Below, in pieces: positions 12,038 through 22,959 of a stretch of DNA of 64,000 bases. Source of the stretch: Karstenula rhodostoma CBS 690.94 (taxonomy: Eukaryota; Ascomycota; Dothideomycetes; Pleosporales; Didymosphaeriaceae). Location: assembly GCA_010093485.1 (NCBI GenBank), contig MU001504.1, forward strand, positions 152,985 through 216,984, read 5' to 3'. Below the pieces are notes generated by a model. It was not told the DNA's origin, searched no databases, and saw nothing but the letters and a program-made list of their open reading frames with translations. A program made the position numbers and the translations under genes. Positions within the stretch are counted from its first letter, which is position 1, and each line of letters starts with the position of its first letter.

Positions 12038-13109
12038 GGAGTCTACCCCACGTAGACCTGGCGGGCCGGGACGTTGCTGCCCTGCTGTTCCCAGTTTCCC
12101 AGATGGCAGTAGGTGGAGGTGCTTAGCAGCACAGAGCCATCATGTTGTTGTGATGAGTGGCTGTGCAAAAACCTCCTGGTCCGAATGTTACGGAAACCAT
12201 TCTCTGGTTCTGAGAATGCTCGGGCCGCGGCTGCTCGTAGGGTGAAGCGTAGAGTGGTAGGTTGCCACCGAAGGCAACTGGAGGGGTCCACGGTTCCCAA
12301 ACTATCAAAGACCCGATTGGGATTAGACCGCGACAGCGTGGGGGTTGCTGTAGCCGATGTCACGCGGCTGGAGATACCTTTTTGCCAACTCGCAGTGCAG
12401 TGTTCTTCGCAGCGACGATGAAGCGTGGTCAGAAAGATAGCGCCGAGCGGTCAGGGCTGCTGATGTATATGTGCAGACTCAGGAGCCATGCACAGTGTCT
12501 CTACTGCACTAGTCGCAAAAATAGAAGCGTTCCGGGGCGATGGACGGGCCACTGGAGAAAATACGAGGGCAGGTGATGGGGTTACCGGCATCTTCATCCA
12601 CAGAGCAGTGACGATCTGACCAGACGTCATGCTGGGCTGAGGCGAGCTGGCGGACACGGGGTCTAGCTGGGGTGTGTTCGGAGCTGGCAACCAACGAGGC
12701 TGCGATGTGTATATAAGGGCTGATCGCTGGACGCCGAACGGAGCAATGCAGTGGTGCTCAAGAATAGACCACATGTCGACACCATACTTGCAAATGTCCG
12801 TTGGCCCTGGTTTCCCGTGTCGTCGAGAGAGTGTTTCTAAAGATACCCGTTAGCAATGCGATGGCGGGCCCGCAGCAGGTCCCAACGGCGCGCCAAGCGA
12901 CCCCGGACAGATGTGCGAATGACGGGACGTTTCACGCCGACTCCCGCAAAACACCACCACGCAGCGCGCGTTCGACTATCAACCAGCAAAGACAATGCCA
13001 TTGTGCGCCGTGGAGCAACGGGTGAGGTGAGGAAAAGAAGGGTCCACTGCCAACTAGCTTCGAACTCGATCGCGGCTGCGCGCGGCTTCTTTGTGAGTCG
13101 CCTACAACC
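12038..13109. other. Divergent intergenic region (regulator / ZIP transporter)
   Basis: The two flanking genes are transcribed away from each other, so both promoters should lie here. Open frames up to 111 codons overlap on both strands without coding character. No repeat or RNA gene was seen. Confidence 0.4.
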
Positions 13110-14601
13110 ATGGACGCAACGGCGGGCAATCCGGGTGCGCGGGCTGGTGCTGGTAGGCCACGCCTCTTCCGCGACACTGTGGCATGACTAAATCCGTCTC
13201 AGGCCCGCAGTGGGTAGACATCCCTACGCATCTGTTGCGCGCCGAACTGCTCCGCCGGCAAGAGTATGAACGTCCAGAGTGCGGCACAAAGGGCAACCGC
13301 AGCTACTACAACACACCCCTCCATGTCTTCGCCCTCGTATTGATCCTCACTGTGAGCACTGCCGGTACGCTCCACGCTCGAAGCGCCCTACATAGCCCTA
13401 CTGAACATTTTGTCCAGCCTGCTCCTTCCCCATCGTCGCCAAGCGCTTCCCTCGATTCCCCGTACCGCACAACTTCCTCTTTATCTCGAGACACTTCGGG
13501 ACCGGGGTTTTGCTGGCGACGGCTTTCGTACACCTCCTGCCCACGGCCTTCATCTCCCTGACCGACCCATGCCTCCCGCCGTTCTGGAACAAAGACTACG
13601 AAGCCATGCCTGGCCTGATCGCCATGGTTTCCGTCTTCGTGGTGGTGGGCATCGAGATGTTTTTTGCCTCAAAGGGTGCCGGCCACGTCCATTCTACGGA
13701 TTTCGAAGCTCTCGGGACAGATGAACACGACGGACACCCGCGCCCGGGCCACAAGAGGACCAGCAGTTACAGCAGGTTCCGAGCCAACGGCCACCATCAT
13801 CCGCCAGACATTGTGCTGCACGACCTGGCCGGATCATCGGACAACCTTGTTGCAGGACCATCGCCTTCATTTGTCGCTTCGCCTATGACGCCCCAGCCTG
13901 GTTCACGGACTGCAGATATGGGGCGGCATTACAAAGACGGCGACGACGAGGACTCCGATCTCGATATAGATCCTGATGAGCTGGGCCCGCGTGGTTCGAA
14001 CGACTCCGAAGATGAGTCGCGGTTGTTGTCGCAGCCGTCTGCACACAAGGATACCCACCGTTCAACCTCGCCGTATGCTGAGCACACGCCAGACATGACG
14101 GAAGCACAGCGCAAGAAGCAACTTCTGCAGTGTCTTCTATTGGAAGCTGGCATCCTGTTTCACAGCGTCTTCATAGGCATGGCTCTGTCCGTCGCAACCG
14201 GCACGTCTTTCATGGTGCTGCTAGTGGCTATAACATTCCACCAGACATTTGAGGGCTTCGCACTTGGGTCGCGCATCAGCGCCGTCGCTTTCCCTGCAGG
14301 CTCGCTCAGGCCATGGCTAATGGCGTTGGCATACGGAACAACGACTCCGATCGGACAGGCGATAGGCCTCGGTATCCACACGCTTTACGACCCTGCTAGT
14401 CAGACCGGCCTGCTCATGGTCGGTTTCATGAACGCAATCTCCAGCGGCTTGCTTCTGTTCGCAGGCCTGGTTGAGCTTCTCGCGGAAGACTTCTTGAGCG
14501 ACGAGAGCTATATAACCCTGCAAGGCAAAAGACGCCTGCAGGCATGTGCAAGCGTTGTCGGTGGAGCAGCACTCATGGCACTTGTTGGTGCATGGGCGTA
14601 G
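13110..14601 (+). CDS. ZIP-family zinc/iron transporter
   Basis: Membrane transporter of the ZIP family that moves Zn2+ or Fe2+ into the cytosol. The N-terminal part is ECGTKGN...YNTPLHVFALVLILTVSTA. After an intron (13365-13417, phase 1) come CSFPIVAKRFPRF, FLFISRHFGTGVLLATAFVHLLPTA and a second helix. A His/Ser/Asp-rich cytosolic loop follows (HDGHPRPGHK, GHHHPP), then TM helices with LEAGILFHSVFIGMAL and FHQTFEGFALG, the His/Glu metal path of TM4-TM5. Two starts are possible. The ATG at 13110 (ACCATGG context) can be spliced by a 50-nt intron (donor after 13152, acceptor CTCAG before GCCCGCAG) into the frame. Alternatively the ATG at 13184 gives a 454-aa protein without that intron. The ZIP assignment is firm; the start is not. 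Confidence 0.9.
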
Positions 14602-14777
14602 ATTTATCTGTATATTTGTACATACTGATTAGCATTTGAAGCCGCACGGGGCACTTTGCATATTCCTAGAACTACCACCATTCAGTCCATCTGGGCAATG
14701 CTTCATCCAAGCGGCTCGACATATAGCGCATCATTGACGTCCGATACACACCCCATATCCATAATCCGGGCCGCATC

Positions 14778-15533
14778 CTACTCGAACGTCCCCGAAGCCT
14801 TCGTCATCGCAGCATCCGGGATCAAAGCGCCACCCGCCCATCTCGAGACCTTATCGTCGAGCCGGAACCCAGAACCCAGATAGTCAGGCGCAAACGTGTC
14901 CCAGCCACACATGGACGCCCTCGCATCGAACGGGTCGCCAAACGCACCCAACGGCGCCATCGCCAAATCCACCGCCATCCCATCCCCAGCCACCCCAGCA
15001 TCCCCCTCAAAGTCCACCAGCTCATTAAAATCGAACGCATCCAGTTCAAACCCCTCCACCCCTAGCGGACTATCCCCCACCAACCCCGGCGTCCCCATCT
15101 CCCCCCCTTTCCCCCCAGCCATCATCCCCCTCGCCCACCCCCTCGGCGTAACCCCCATCCTCTCCTTAAAAACCTTATGAAAATACCTCTCGGTAAGCCC
15201 CACCTCCCTCGCCAAAACCCGCAACCTGACCCCCTCCTCCCCCCTCTCCACCGCCTCCCCGATCAACACGCACGCCCGCGCGACAGCCGCCTCCTGCGGG
15301 TCCTGCGCGGGCGCTTTGTCGGGTTTGCAGCGCTTGCAGGGGCGGAAGCCCAGAGCGGCGGCGGCGGCGGGGGTCGCGCAGAAGGCGACGTTTGCGCGGC
15401 GGGCGAGGCGCGCGGGGCAGGTGGGGCGGCAGTAGATGCGTGTGGATTTTACGGTGTAGACGAAGGCGGTTGCGGCGGCGGGGTCGCGGGTGGTGAGGGC
15501 GCGCCAGCGGGAGGCGTCGGTTGTGTAGGCCAT
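14778..15533 (-). CDS. Ada-type Zn-binding / AraC-HTH protein (alkylation response)
   Basis: 251 aa, single exon, convergent with the ZIP gene. Residues ~8-75 form an Ada N-terminal domain with zinc ligands C35, C39, C66 and C69 (YCRPTC ... FRPCKRC). In bacterial Ada the first Cys takes methyl groups from methyl-phosphotriesters in DNA. Residues ~80-140 form an AraC-like helix-turn-helix (LAREVGLTERYFHKVFKERMGVTP). The Ada C-terminal O6-methylguanine transferase domain is absent. The remaining ~110 residues are acidic and Gly-rich with no recognised fold. Expected role: DNA repair sensor and transcription activator of the alkylation response in the nucleus, inferred from the family. The frame is open to 15731, but the Met at 15533 starts the conserved domain. 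Confidence 0.88.
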   Translation of the reverse strand: MAYTTDASRWRALTTRDPAAATAFVYTVKSTRIYCRPTCPARLARRANVAFCATPAAAAALGFRPCKRCKPDKAPAQDPQEAAVARACVLIGEAVERGEEGVRLRVLAREVGLTERYFHKVFKERMGVTPRGWARGMMAGGKGGEMGTPGLVGDSPLGVEGFELDAFDFNELVDFEGDAGVAGDGMAVDLAMAPLGAFGDPFDARASMCGWDTFAPDYLGSGFRLDDKVSRWAGGALIPDAAMTKASGTFE

Positions 15534-15553
15534 GGTGGATGTTCGCTCTTGTT

Positions 15554-15629
15554 CGATTGTTGACTCTTCGCGGCCTTCTGCTAGCCGCGGCAAAACGTAA
15601 TACAGGGACTCTGTGGGTGCCAGAACAGA
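15554..15629 (+). repeat. Dispersed ~90-bp repeat, copy 2
   Basis: CGATTGTTGACTCTTCGCGG...CTAGCCGCGGCAAAACG...GGGTGCCAGAACA aligns base for base with copy 1 over about 75 bp. It lies in the upstream region of the Ada-like gene, 20 bp from its start codon, so it probably forms part of that gene's 5' leader or promoter. Confidence 0.7.
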
Positions 15630-16204
15630 CTTCGCTCTTGTGCGGGGAGATGTCGAGGGTGGGAGATTACTCCTCCCGGCTGCTTTGCACGTGGTAGGCA
15701 GCGACTTTTGGGAAATGTTGTGATTTGACAAGGACGGTGGAGGAGGTGAGAGGGTTTGAGATTGGTGTGAATCTACGATTCGGGTGGGTGAGTGAGGTTT
15801 ATCTATGGAGTTGTGGTTGATGGTGCTTTGGTCGCTGGGCGCGGCATCTCCGCGTGTGTTGATTGGTTACTTCTCGAGCATCTTGCTGCATCCTTCGATG
15901 ACGTGTGTGGGGATGACTCCGCGATGGCATTTCGGAGCTCGAATCCCATGGACATTTTATAGGATTTACTAAACCTGCTCAGCATGAATGGAATTGACTG
16001 CTTCCAAGCTTGGGTAGTCCGCGAACATGTCACCTGATACCGCGACCAGGTCGCGTCGTCGTCGCTTCCCTCCGAGACGCGTCCACCCTCAACGAAGCAG
16101 GCACGAACGAGGCAGGCGGGACCAAACTTCCAAAATGGTTCGCACAAAATTTCTCAAATCTCTTGGAACGGAGTGTTTCTCAACCTTCCTTCATCCCGGG
16201 CACA

Positions 16205-19200
16205 ATGGCTGATCCCGCGCTGCCGCCGAGCATCGCCGCCCTACCCCCGACAACAGTGCGACAGCTCGGCTCATCCAACGTCCTCCGCGACCCCAGTTCC
16301 GTAGTCAAGGAACTCATCGACAACGCTCTCGATGCCCGCGCAAATGCTATCTTCGTCGACATATCTACAAACACGCTCGACTCCATCCAGGTCAAGGACA
16401 CCGGCCATGGCATCTCGGCGGAAGATCGACCACTGGTGTGCCGCAGGTATTGCACCAGCAAGATTCGCGACTTCCGTGACCTTGATGAGATTGGTGGGAA
16501 GTGGCTCGGCTTTCGGGGCGAGGCGCTGGCGAGTATGGCGGAGATGAGCGGTGTACTGGAGGTAGTGACTAAGGTTGAGGGGGAGCCGGTGGCGGCGAGG
16601 TTGAAGTATGGGAGGGATGGAGAGTTGACGTCGTGAGTGTTGAGGTCTTGAAAAGCTGCGGTGTCTAATGGAGCGTCAACAGTACCGAGCATGCATCTGC
16701 ACCCGTCGGAACAACAGTCAAGGTTACCGACTTCTTGCAAACCCTGCCTGTGCGGAGAGAATCGGCACTCAAGGAATCTGCAAAGACACTCGCGAAGATC
16801 AAGCGCCTTATGCAGTCCTACGCTTTCGCAAGACCATCTGTGCGCGTCAGTCTACGTGTGCCTAAAGCAAAGTCGGGCAGAGGCGACTTCATGTACGCGC
16901 CAAGGAAAGATGGCAATGTTGAGGACGCCGTGCTGAAAGTCATCGGCAGGGAGTGTTCCCTGCAATGTGACTGGACGGCTATGGAATCCGATGGCTACGA
17001 GATCCATGCTTTTTTACCCAAGCCCGACGCCCTTGGTCCAAAGATTGCCAATGTGGGCGCCTTTCTGTCTGTAGATGGAAGACCTGTTTCGACCAGCAGA
17101 GGCACTCCAAAGAAGCTCGCTACTGTCTTCAAAGAGAGACTGCGCAAGACCAATCTCAGTTGCAGTTCAGTCAAAGACCCCTTCCTCTGCATGAATATCA
17201 TGTGTCCGCCCGGAAGCTATGATCCGAATATTGAGCCTGCCAAAGATGACGTTCTTTTCGAGAGGGAGGACATCGTTATCAGTGCTGTGATCAAGCTCCT
17301 CACAGAATACTACCCTAAAGCGGCCGTTGCCAGAAACATGGATGATGAGCCTACGTCAGCCCCCGACCCACCAACGTTTCGTGCCCGTGTTGGGGATCCA
17401 ATACACCGTCCCGATACTGCCTTCTCAGTCCTTGAGGAAGCTACAATGGCTCAATCTAAGCGTCCCGAGACCGCGTTTTCTATCCTGGAAGAAGTGACCC
17501 CAATCGAGAATGCTGGCATTCCTGCCAATCCCACATCTCTGCCGCGGTGGCGACCAACAATGTACGGCATCGACGAGGATGATCTAGAGCTTCTCGACTC
17601 TGAGAACCAGCCTCCTGTGATCGATGAAGAGGAGGAAGGACGCGAAGCAGCGAGCGTATCTAACCCCTGGACTATCGCTCGGATGATTGCTTCTCTCAAA
17701 CCAAAGTCGACACGCAATATTCAGCTCATGACACCGGCCAAGGGCCGGGGCGAGGTCACAATGGGTTCCAGCTCCCCTTTGCCGGCACCCAGCACGCGGC
17801 AGAGACTACCACTGGAACCACTGACACTCGAGACCTCATCGAGAGGGAATGCGACTCCGGCATCGAGAAATCTGGCAATCCAACAAAGTATTGAGGGGCC
17901 GTCGCAGGCCTCTGGACAACCACCTGAGGTAAATTAGTCTATGTCATTTTCGCATATGATATATACTGACGATCGCTTTTACCAGCCTATCGATCAGGGG
18001 GGTATCGGAAGTGGGAGAGTTCGAGTGACTCGAAGCTCTAGAGTAGCTGTCCCTGTGGCGATGGATTCGTCTTCATCACCAGCTCCGCGTCGTAGCAGAC
18101 GGAACCAGCGGCCTGGTATTGGCCAGCAGTCACTATATGCATTCGAAGGTCGACCCGATGGTAACGACTGGTTCGGGAAGCTCATGCGTGGACAAGCTCC
18201 TCCCCAGTCATCTCGACCTCGACGAGCACGGCGTGCCCAAGGCTTGGATCACCCGATGGCCGACTTCGACAACATTGCCCTGCCGCTGACATCTAAGAAC
18301 AATACTGACATCCGGCAATTTCTTGGTCGAGATAGGCCTCACCTGCAACGAAGCACTTCTTTCGAGCCGACACCTGGTCCCTCATCATTCACACCTATCA
18401 ATCGACCATTCAAACAACCAAAAGTCTTGAATGTGATGCAAAACATGGAGCAGGGGCGTCCATCTGATCATGGCCCGATGTCTCGAAGTTCGTCTGCTGA
18501 GCCACCGCAACGCCTACGACGTGGCAGGAACCATCCCCCACACAACTCAGACAGTTGCGATCCTCTCGACTTTGCAGAACAGCTCCGTGCCTACGCCGAG
18601 GGCGAAGTCCCACCACGCCCACGATCCCTGGAGCGAAACAGTATGCTTTCCCCAACTCACACAACAGCCTCTCGTAACGGATTCCCAGAACCTTCCCGTT
18701 GCCCAACTGCTCGTCCAAAAACAACTGACCACGAGATGGCTGCCATGTTCTCAGCATACAGCGACGCCCCGAACGTCCCCATCGATAAAATCCGTTCAGC
18801 CCGAGTACGCCATTCTCATTCTACACGTGCGACCCCAAGCCGCCGCCGCACAACCGACGGCCCGCAACGCACCAAGTCCTCACGCCTCTCGCTCGAGCGC
18901 GTCCCCCATGGGTACCGCATTCACAATGTCATTCTCCACTTGACATTGCCTACTTCGTGCATTACGAAAGCCATGCTGAAGCTCGACATGCGGAGTAACA
19001 GCGTCGAATGGGGATACCCTGCTGATGCATCTGCGTACGAGGGTCTCGGAGGGAAGGTTACAGATGGTGTGCTGAGGGCGTGGGTGCTGCGAATTGACGG
19101 CATGCTCGAGGGGTTTGATACGAGGATGGATAGGGAGGGCGTCCTTGGCACGCTAGAGCATGGGATTAGAGATGCGTTGGGTGCGAGCGAGAATAATGGG

Positions 19201-19422
19201 GATGATGTAGGTGAGAAGGACGGTTGGATCGGAGAGGTTGTCGAAGGCGCGGAGGAGGGAATTAGCTGCTCCGATTAGTCGAATCTCGTCGTAGGACTGA
19301 CGCAGCCTGCTCCCGTGGCTGGGACTAAGCCGAATACCAACGCCCCTCTGCATCCTACGCGCGAAGGCGACGCAGACAAGTTCAGCGAAGATATCGACGA
19401 CGAGATACTTATGGATTTCTGA
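16205..19422 (+). CDS. MutL homologue, Mlh2/PMS1 type (no endonuclease motif)
   Basis: DNA mismatch-repair ATPase. Exons 16205-16632, 16683-17928, 17986-19206 and 19306-19422 close in phase (about 1003 aa). If the last intron is not removed, translation stops at 19278 (988 aa). The spliced end SEDIDDEILMDF looks more natural. The N-terminal GHKL ATPase shows motif I KELIDNALDA (35-44), motif II DTGHG (65-69), YCTSKI (82-87) and motif III GFRGEAL (102-108), followed by the transducer domain (TTVKVTDFLQTLPVR). The C-terminal half is long, Ser/Arg-rich and disordered. The DQHA(X)2E(X)4E endonuclease motif of Pms1/Mlh3 is not present, which points to the Mlh2 (human PMS1) group, an accessory partner of Mlh1. 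Divergent from the Ada-like gene across ~670 bp. Exact subgroup is inference. Confidence 0.85.
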
Positions 19423-20078
19423 GCGACGCTTCCGCATTCCCGCCATACTACTACCATGTCCCGCGTCCTATAATACAAAACCGCCCAGAGTAGCAGATAA
19501 TCAACTAGTATACCATACGCGAGCCTCTTTAAGTAGCTCCTGAACCGTGATGTCCCATCTCCCTACACTGATGTTAATCAAAGATAGTGAGTTAGCTTAA
19601 ATACTTCTATATCTAGACAGCTTTGCGTTCGAAAATGTACGCCTCTGTGTTCTGGCGACCATCTACGTTTATTACATAATCGTCAACTGTCGGAAAGGGT
19701 GTGGGTGTAGGCAGGTCAAAGCTAGCCCACAGAAAGACTAGCGCCATGCTGGCCATCACATATCTTTTTCTAGTGGTCACGTAGTCGAAAGTACCACGGT
19801 TGAACTACAGAACCGTCTTGAACTCGCTCGATTCGCTTCTTTAAGAAGCCGGTTCACCAACACATATCCTTAACTCCCAATCTTCTCACTGATTTCTTGT
19901 CAACCACATCACATCCACATACAAACTCCAAGGACGGCAGTCGGTCCATGTTTGTCTATCGCTTTACGGGACACTACTTTGTAGTACGAGTCAACAATCA
20001 GAAAACCATACAAACTCTACATTTCGCCATGACGACGACAGGCAGCCCACTCTTGAGAAGTCCGCTTCTGTAGGTGGT
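19423..20078. other. Intergenic stretch
   Basis: About 650 bp with no gene or RNA seen. It holds the 3' end region of the MutL gene and the upstream region of the nucleotidyltransferase-like gene. A GAGTCAACAAT string near 19987 resembles the edge of the dispersed repeat but is too short to call. Confidence 0.35.
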
Positions 20079-20984
20079 ATGGACCACGTTCTCGACATTT
20101 TAAGATCTCATCAACATCCGTGCATCATACTTGGATGCAATGCGCACCGGTGGATGGGCTCTACAGGGATGTGTTCCCGTACATGCGACATGCTAATTCG
20201 CGACTATCAATTGGAGAGCATTGCCGCCAAGCTTGTCGAGACCAATCGCTGGGAGCGTATCGACTTGGGCCTATCCCCAGTCTCATACACCGTGCCCCAC
20301 AGTGCGAACGATGCCGAAGTCATCCTACGAAAGACAACCGTCGATCATGACTCGATGTACACCGGCTTCGAGCTCAACATGCTGTGCTTGTGGTCGGAAG
20401 CCACGTACCGCATCCAAGTCGATGACTGTCCCACCATCGAGGTGCCAGACTTCCATTGCGCTAACAACGTGCTGATGGAAGAAAAGTGGCATCCGGCTAC
20501 TGAGCGCACAAATGTTTCTTGGTACGGTCCTTGTCCTTATGAAAACTCGACGATACAAAATATTCCCGAATGGCGCACGCGACAGCCGCTATTTACCAAA
20601 GGATATCCAAGAGGCAAAAGCCCATCACATAACACTCCTATCTTCGTCCCAAGTCTTCCGAATTACCTTGATGCTCTCATATACCACGTGACTCATTACA
20701 AAGAGTCAAGACGAGGACTTTCGTCGGAGTCCTCGTGGCAAATCAGAAATCTAACTCGATATCTATACCTGGAATTGTCACACCAGCAACTTCCACTGCT
20801 TATAGAGCTTGAAGAATATGAGTTTATGGAGGAGTACCTTCGGGCCTTCGTCAGAAAGCCTCGCTTTGTGTATAACAATGTTCCTGGGTTGGGATTCGTA
20901 GCGACACGAATTAGAGAGTGGGATCTACCTATCTCTCCAGATTCGTCTAGAGGGATTTCTTCAGGTAGTCAAGGAAATGTTTAA
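20079..20984 (+). CDS. Nucleotidyltransferase-fold-like fungal protein
   Basis: Single-exon gene of 301 aa. The N-terminus (HPCIILGCNAHRWMGSTG...CDMLIRD) follows the pattern of a fungal lineage-specific family with a nucleotidyltransferase-like fold, normally Gly-Gly-x-Ala, then Asp-x-Asp. Here the Gly-Gly is Gly-Cys and the acidic pair is reduced to Cys-Asp, so catalysis is doubtful. No signal peptide or membrane helix is present. The function of this family is unknown. A ~100-bp internal segment (20490-20588) recurs as a fragment at 23545-23644. The upstream ATG at 20030 reads into a stop after 14 codons, so the start at 20079 is preferred. Confidence 0.7.
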   Translation: MDHVLDILRSHQHPCIILGCNAHRWMGSTGMCSRTCDMLIRDYQLESIAAKLVETNRWERIDLGLSPVSYTVPHSANDAEVILRKTTVDHDSMYTGFELNMLCLWSEATYRIQVDDCPTIEVPDFHCANNVLMEEKWHPATERTNVSWYGPCPYENSTIQNIPEWRTRQPLFTKGYPRGKSPSHNTPIFVPSLPNYLDALIYHVTHYKESRRGLSSESSWQIRNLTRYLYLELSHQQLPLLIELEEYEFMEEYLRAFVRKPRFVYNNVPGLGFVATRIREWDLPISPDSSRGISSGSQGNV

Positions 20985-20998
20985 TAGTACGGAGCAAG

Positions 20999-21090
20999 GA
21001 GCTGTTTGAGGTCTTTGTGTTTTGGCACCCTATAGAGTTCCTGTATTGCGTTTTTCAGCGGCTTGCAGGAGCTCGCGAAGAGTCAACAAT
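20999..21090 (-). repeat. Dispersed ~90-bp repeat, copy 3 (inverted)
   Basis: The reverse complement matches copy 1 from TTGTTGACTCTTCGCG through GGGTGCCAAAACACAAAG to CAAACAGCTC. It starts 14 bp after the stop codon of the nucleotidyltransferase-like gene. The 9-mer AGTACGGAG stands on both sides (20986-20994 and 21093-21101) and could be a target-site duplication. Confidence 0.7.
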
Positions 21091-21641
21091 TGAGTACGGA
21101 GTAAAAGGAGTATGGATCTGGATATTTCCTACCTGCTACAGACGTGACTGGAATATATCCCGATCGCTTTCTCGTGCTGTTCGCTCGTGCCTTCCTCACT
21201 GTGTTGCGGTTTGAGAGGCGCCTGCATGTATACTGAACTCGCAACTGCCTCTCAATACAACAACTGCAGTCGCGCACGTCATGTAACAAAACCGCCTCAA
21301 CAGCGACGCTTGATTCTTCTTCAGCATCGTTACCCGAGCAGTAGGTCATGCTACACATGTTTTCGTTGCTCGTTGCTAATTTATCTTCCCAGTCTTTAAT
21401 CAACATTCTTCAAGCGGGTTGTTGTCTTATTCTTCTCTTCTTCTTTTTCCTTTTTTTGTCCAATGCAAGTCACAGTCGAGCACCTTTTGTCCAAATTCCA
21501 GTATGCTAACCTGAATCCTTTTCTAGATACGTATTGAGCATATTTTCGCCTTCACCTTCGACAACTTCTTGACTGCTTCCTTCAACTACTTCACTGTACA
21601 CCGTACATCTGTCACCCATCCGCCATTGCCTCCAACTCGAC
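21091..21641. other. Intergenic stretch
   Basis: No gene seen. Pyrimidine-rich DNA (for example 21420-21470) before the next gene is typical of fungal promoters. Confidence 0.35.
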
Positions 21642-22419
21642 ATGTCGTCTTCCCAACATATCACTCCCCAAATGGAAGCAGCTCTGCTTGAGTGTTTCCT
21701 GTCAGCCACCCGCCTCCTCCTGCTCGAACTGCGATCGTGTGGCATGAAAAGCACGTGATATCTACGCGTGGGCGCTCAATCGAGCTTGGGCCAGCCGGAT
21801 CCATATATATATCGAGCCTGGGAGCTTCTCTCCCTACGCTCAGTGACAATACAATCGATCACCCTGAACTTGCTCCCAAGCTCCCTCCAACAGATTGTCC
21901 TTCATCTTGATCGGGGGAGCCGCCACAGTATTTCACGGTCAAAAACGTCCAACAAAAGACGTCGACGTGGCGACCTCCCCCGAGGCAATCGTACATTTTC
22001 ACGACGCAATTTCGAGCGGCACCACGCAATTTGCAATCAATCCTACAGATCCGTCGCAAACGATCGAATTAGACAGCAGCCAAGATTTCCGTATCAGTCT
22101 CGAGCTTCTCCAAATCGGAGGCGGCTTTGTCGATTCGATCGCCGCGTATGAACCCTTCCACGATGGGTTCATCGCGTCCCGGGCGGATCTGCTCAAGTTG
22201 CGTGGTGTGACGGTGGCTGACCGAGGGAGTGTTACTGACTGGGTGGACTTCATGTTCTTGTTGAGGGCGACGGCGTTATCAGGGTCGATCCTTCCACGGA
22301 TGGACCGGTGTACAGTGGAGGCGTTGAAGGAGGTGGCCATGAAGTTGTCGAAGGTGGATGCTTTAGTTTTAATCGGGTTACTCCAGGAGGAGGATTTTAT
22401 TTTATTCAAATCTCTTTAA
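21642..22419 (+). CDS. Nucleotidyltransferase-fold protein (Gly-Gly / Asp-x-Asp)
   Basis: Exons 21642-21754 and 21894-22419 join in phase (donor GTGATA, acceptor CAACAG) to give 212 aa. The junction produces FILIGGAATVFHG...RPTKDVDVAT, the Gly-Gly helix-turn and the Asp-x-Asp metal site of minimal nucleotidyltransferases (AbiEii/NTP_transf-like). A fungal DLLKLRGVTVADRG segment follows, then a helical C-terminus. The substrate is unknown. The long first frame lacks an ATG of its own (it opens with TTG), which is why the upstream exon MSSSQHITPQME... is needed. A truncated second copy of the 3' half lies at 23731-23937. Confidence 0.72.
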
Positions 22420-22959
22420 TCTCACATTTGCATCATTGGAACAACACCGCATCAAAGGGAACGCGTGAAGGTTTTGCAGTTGGCTTCAAGAAAGATTTCC
22501 GCGGACTGTTGAATTATTTGGGTTGGCAAGGAATTAGACACTGCATGTGCGCCGCAGAGAAAGCCTCCATGTTTGACCCATTATGGAATAGAGTGCTGGA
22601 GCAGGTAGTGGCAAACTCTCGATCAGCTTTTGCTTTCACACTATTCCTGGACGATTTCCCTCAACAGCTTCCTCCCCATCCCCGACGGCAACTTTCACAT
22701 TGTAAAATGTATGTGATACCTCTCCGGAATCTACTGTTCACACCAGAAGGGGGAGAGTTGAGTATACTCTTTTGGACATCATCCACCAGGACGGTATCCC
22801 ACAGCTGTTCAGCACGGAAGGTCGTCAGATACGTCAGGATCTGGAGGCTGTTGGGCTGGTAACCCGGGGGGCCGGCTCTGTAGAGGAGCGGCGCGTTGCT
22901 TGAAGTTTCGGCGACGATTGCGACGGTGCGTCGAATAGTGACTGCTCGCGATCAAATTC
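22420..22959. other. Degenerate coding-like DNA
   Basis: Protein-like strings occur in changing frames (for example LLDIIHQDGIPQLF and RQIRQDLEAVGLVTRG around 22760-22865) but stops and frame changes separate them. This is probably the decayed 5' part of the ankyrin pseudogene that follows, or of another gene. Confidence 0.4.

Noticed and set aside
21895..22419. Gene starting at the TTG at 21895
   Set aside because: Fungal genes start at ATG; an upstream exon (21642-21754) joins in phase and supplies the start.
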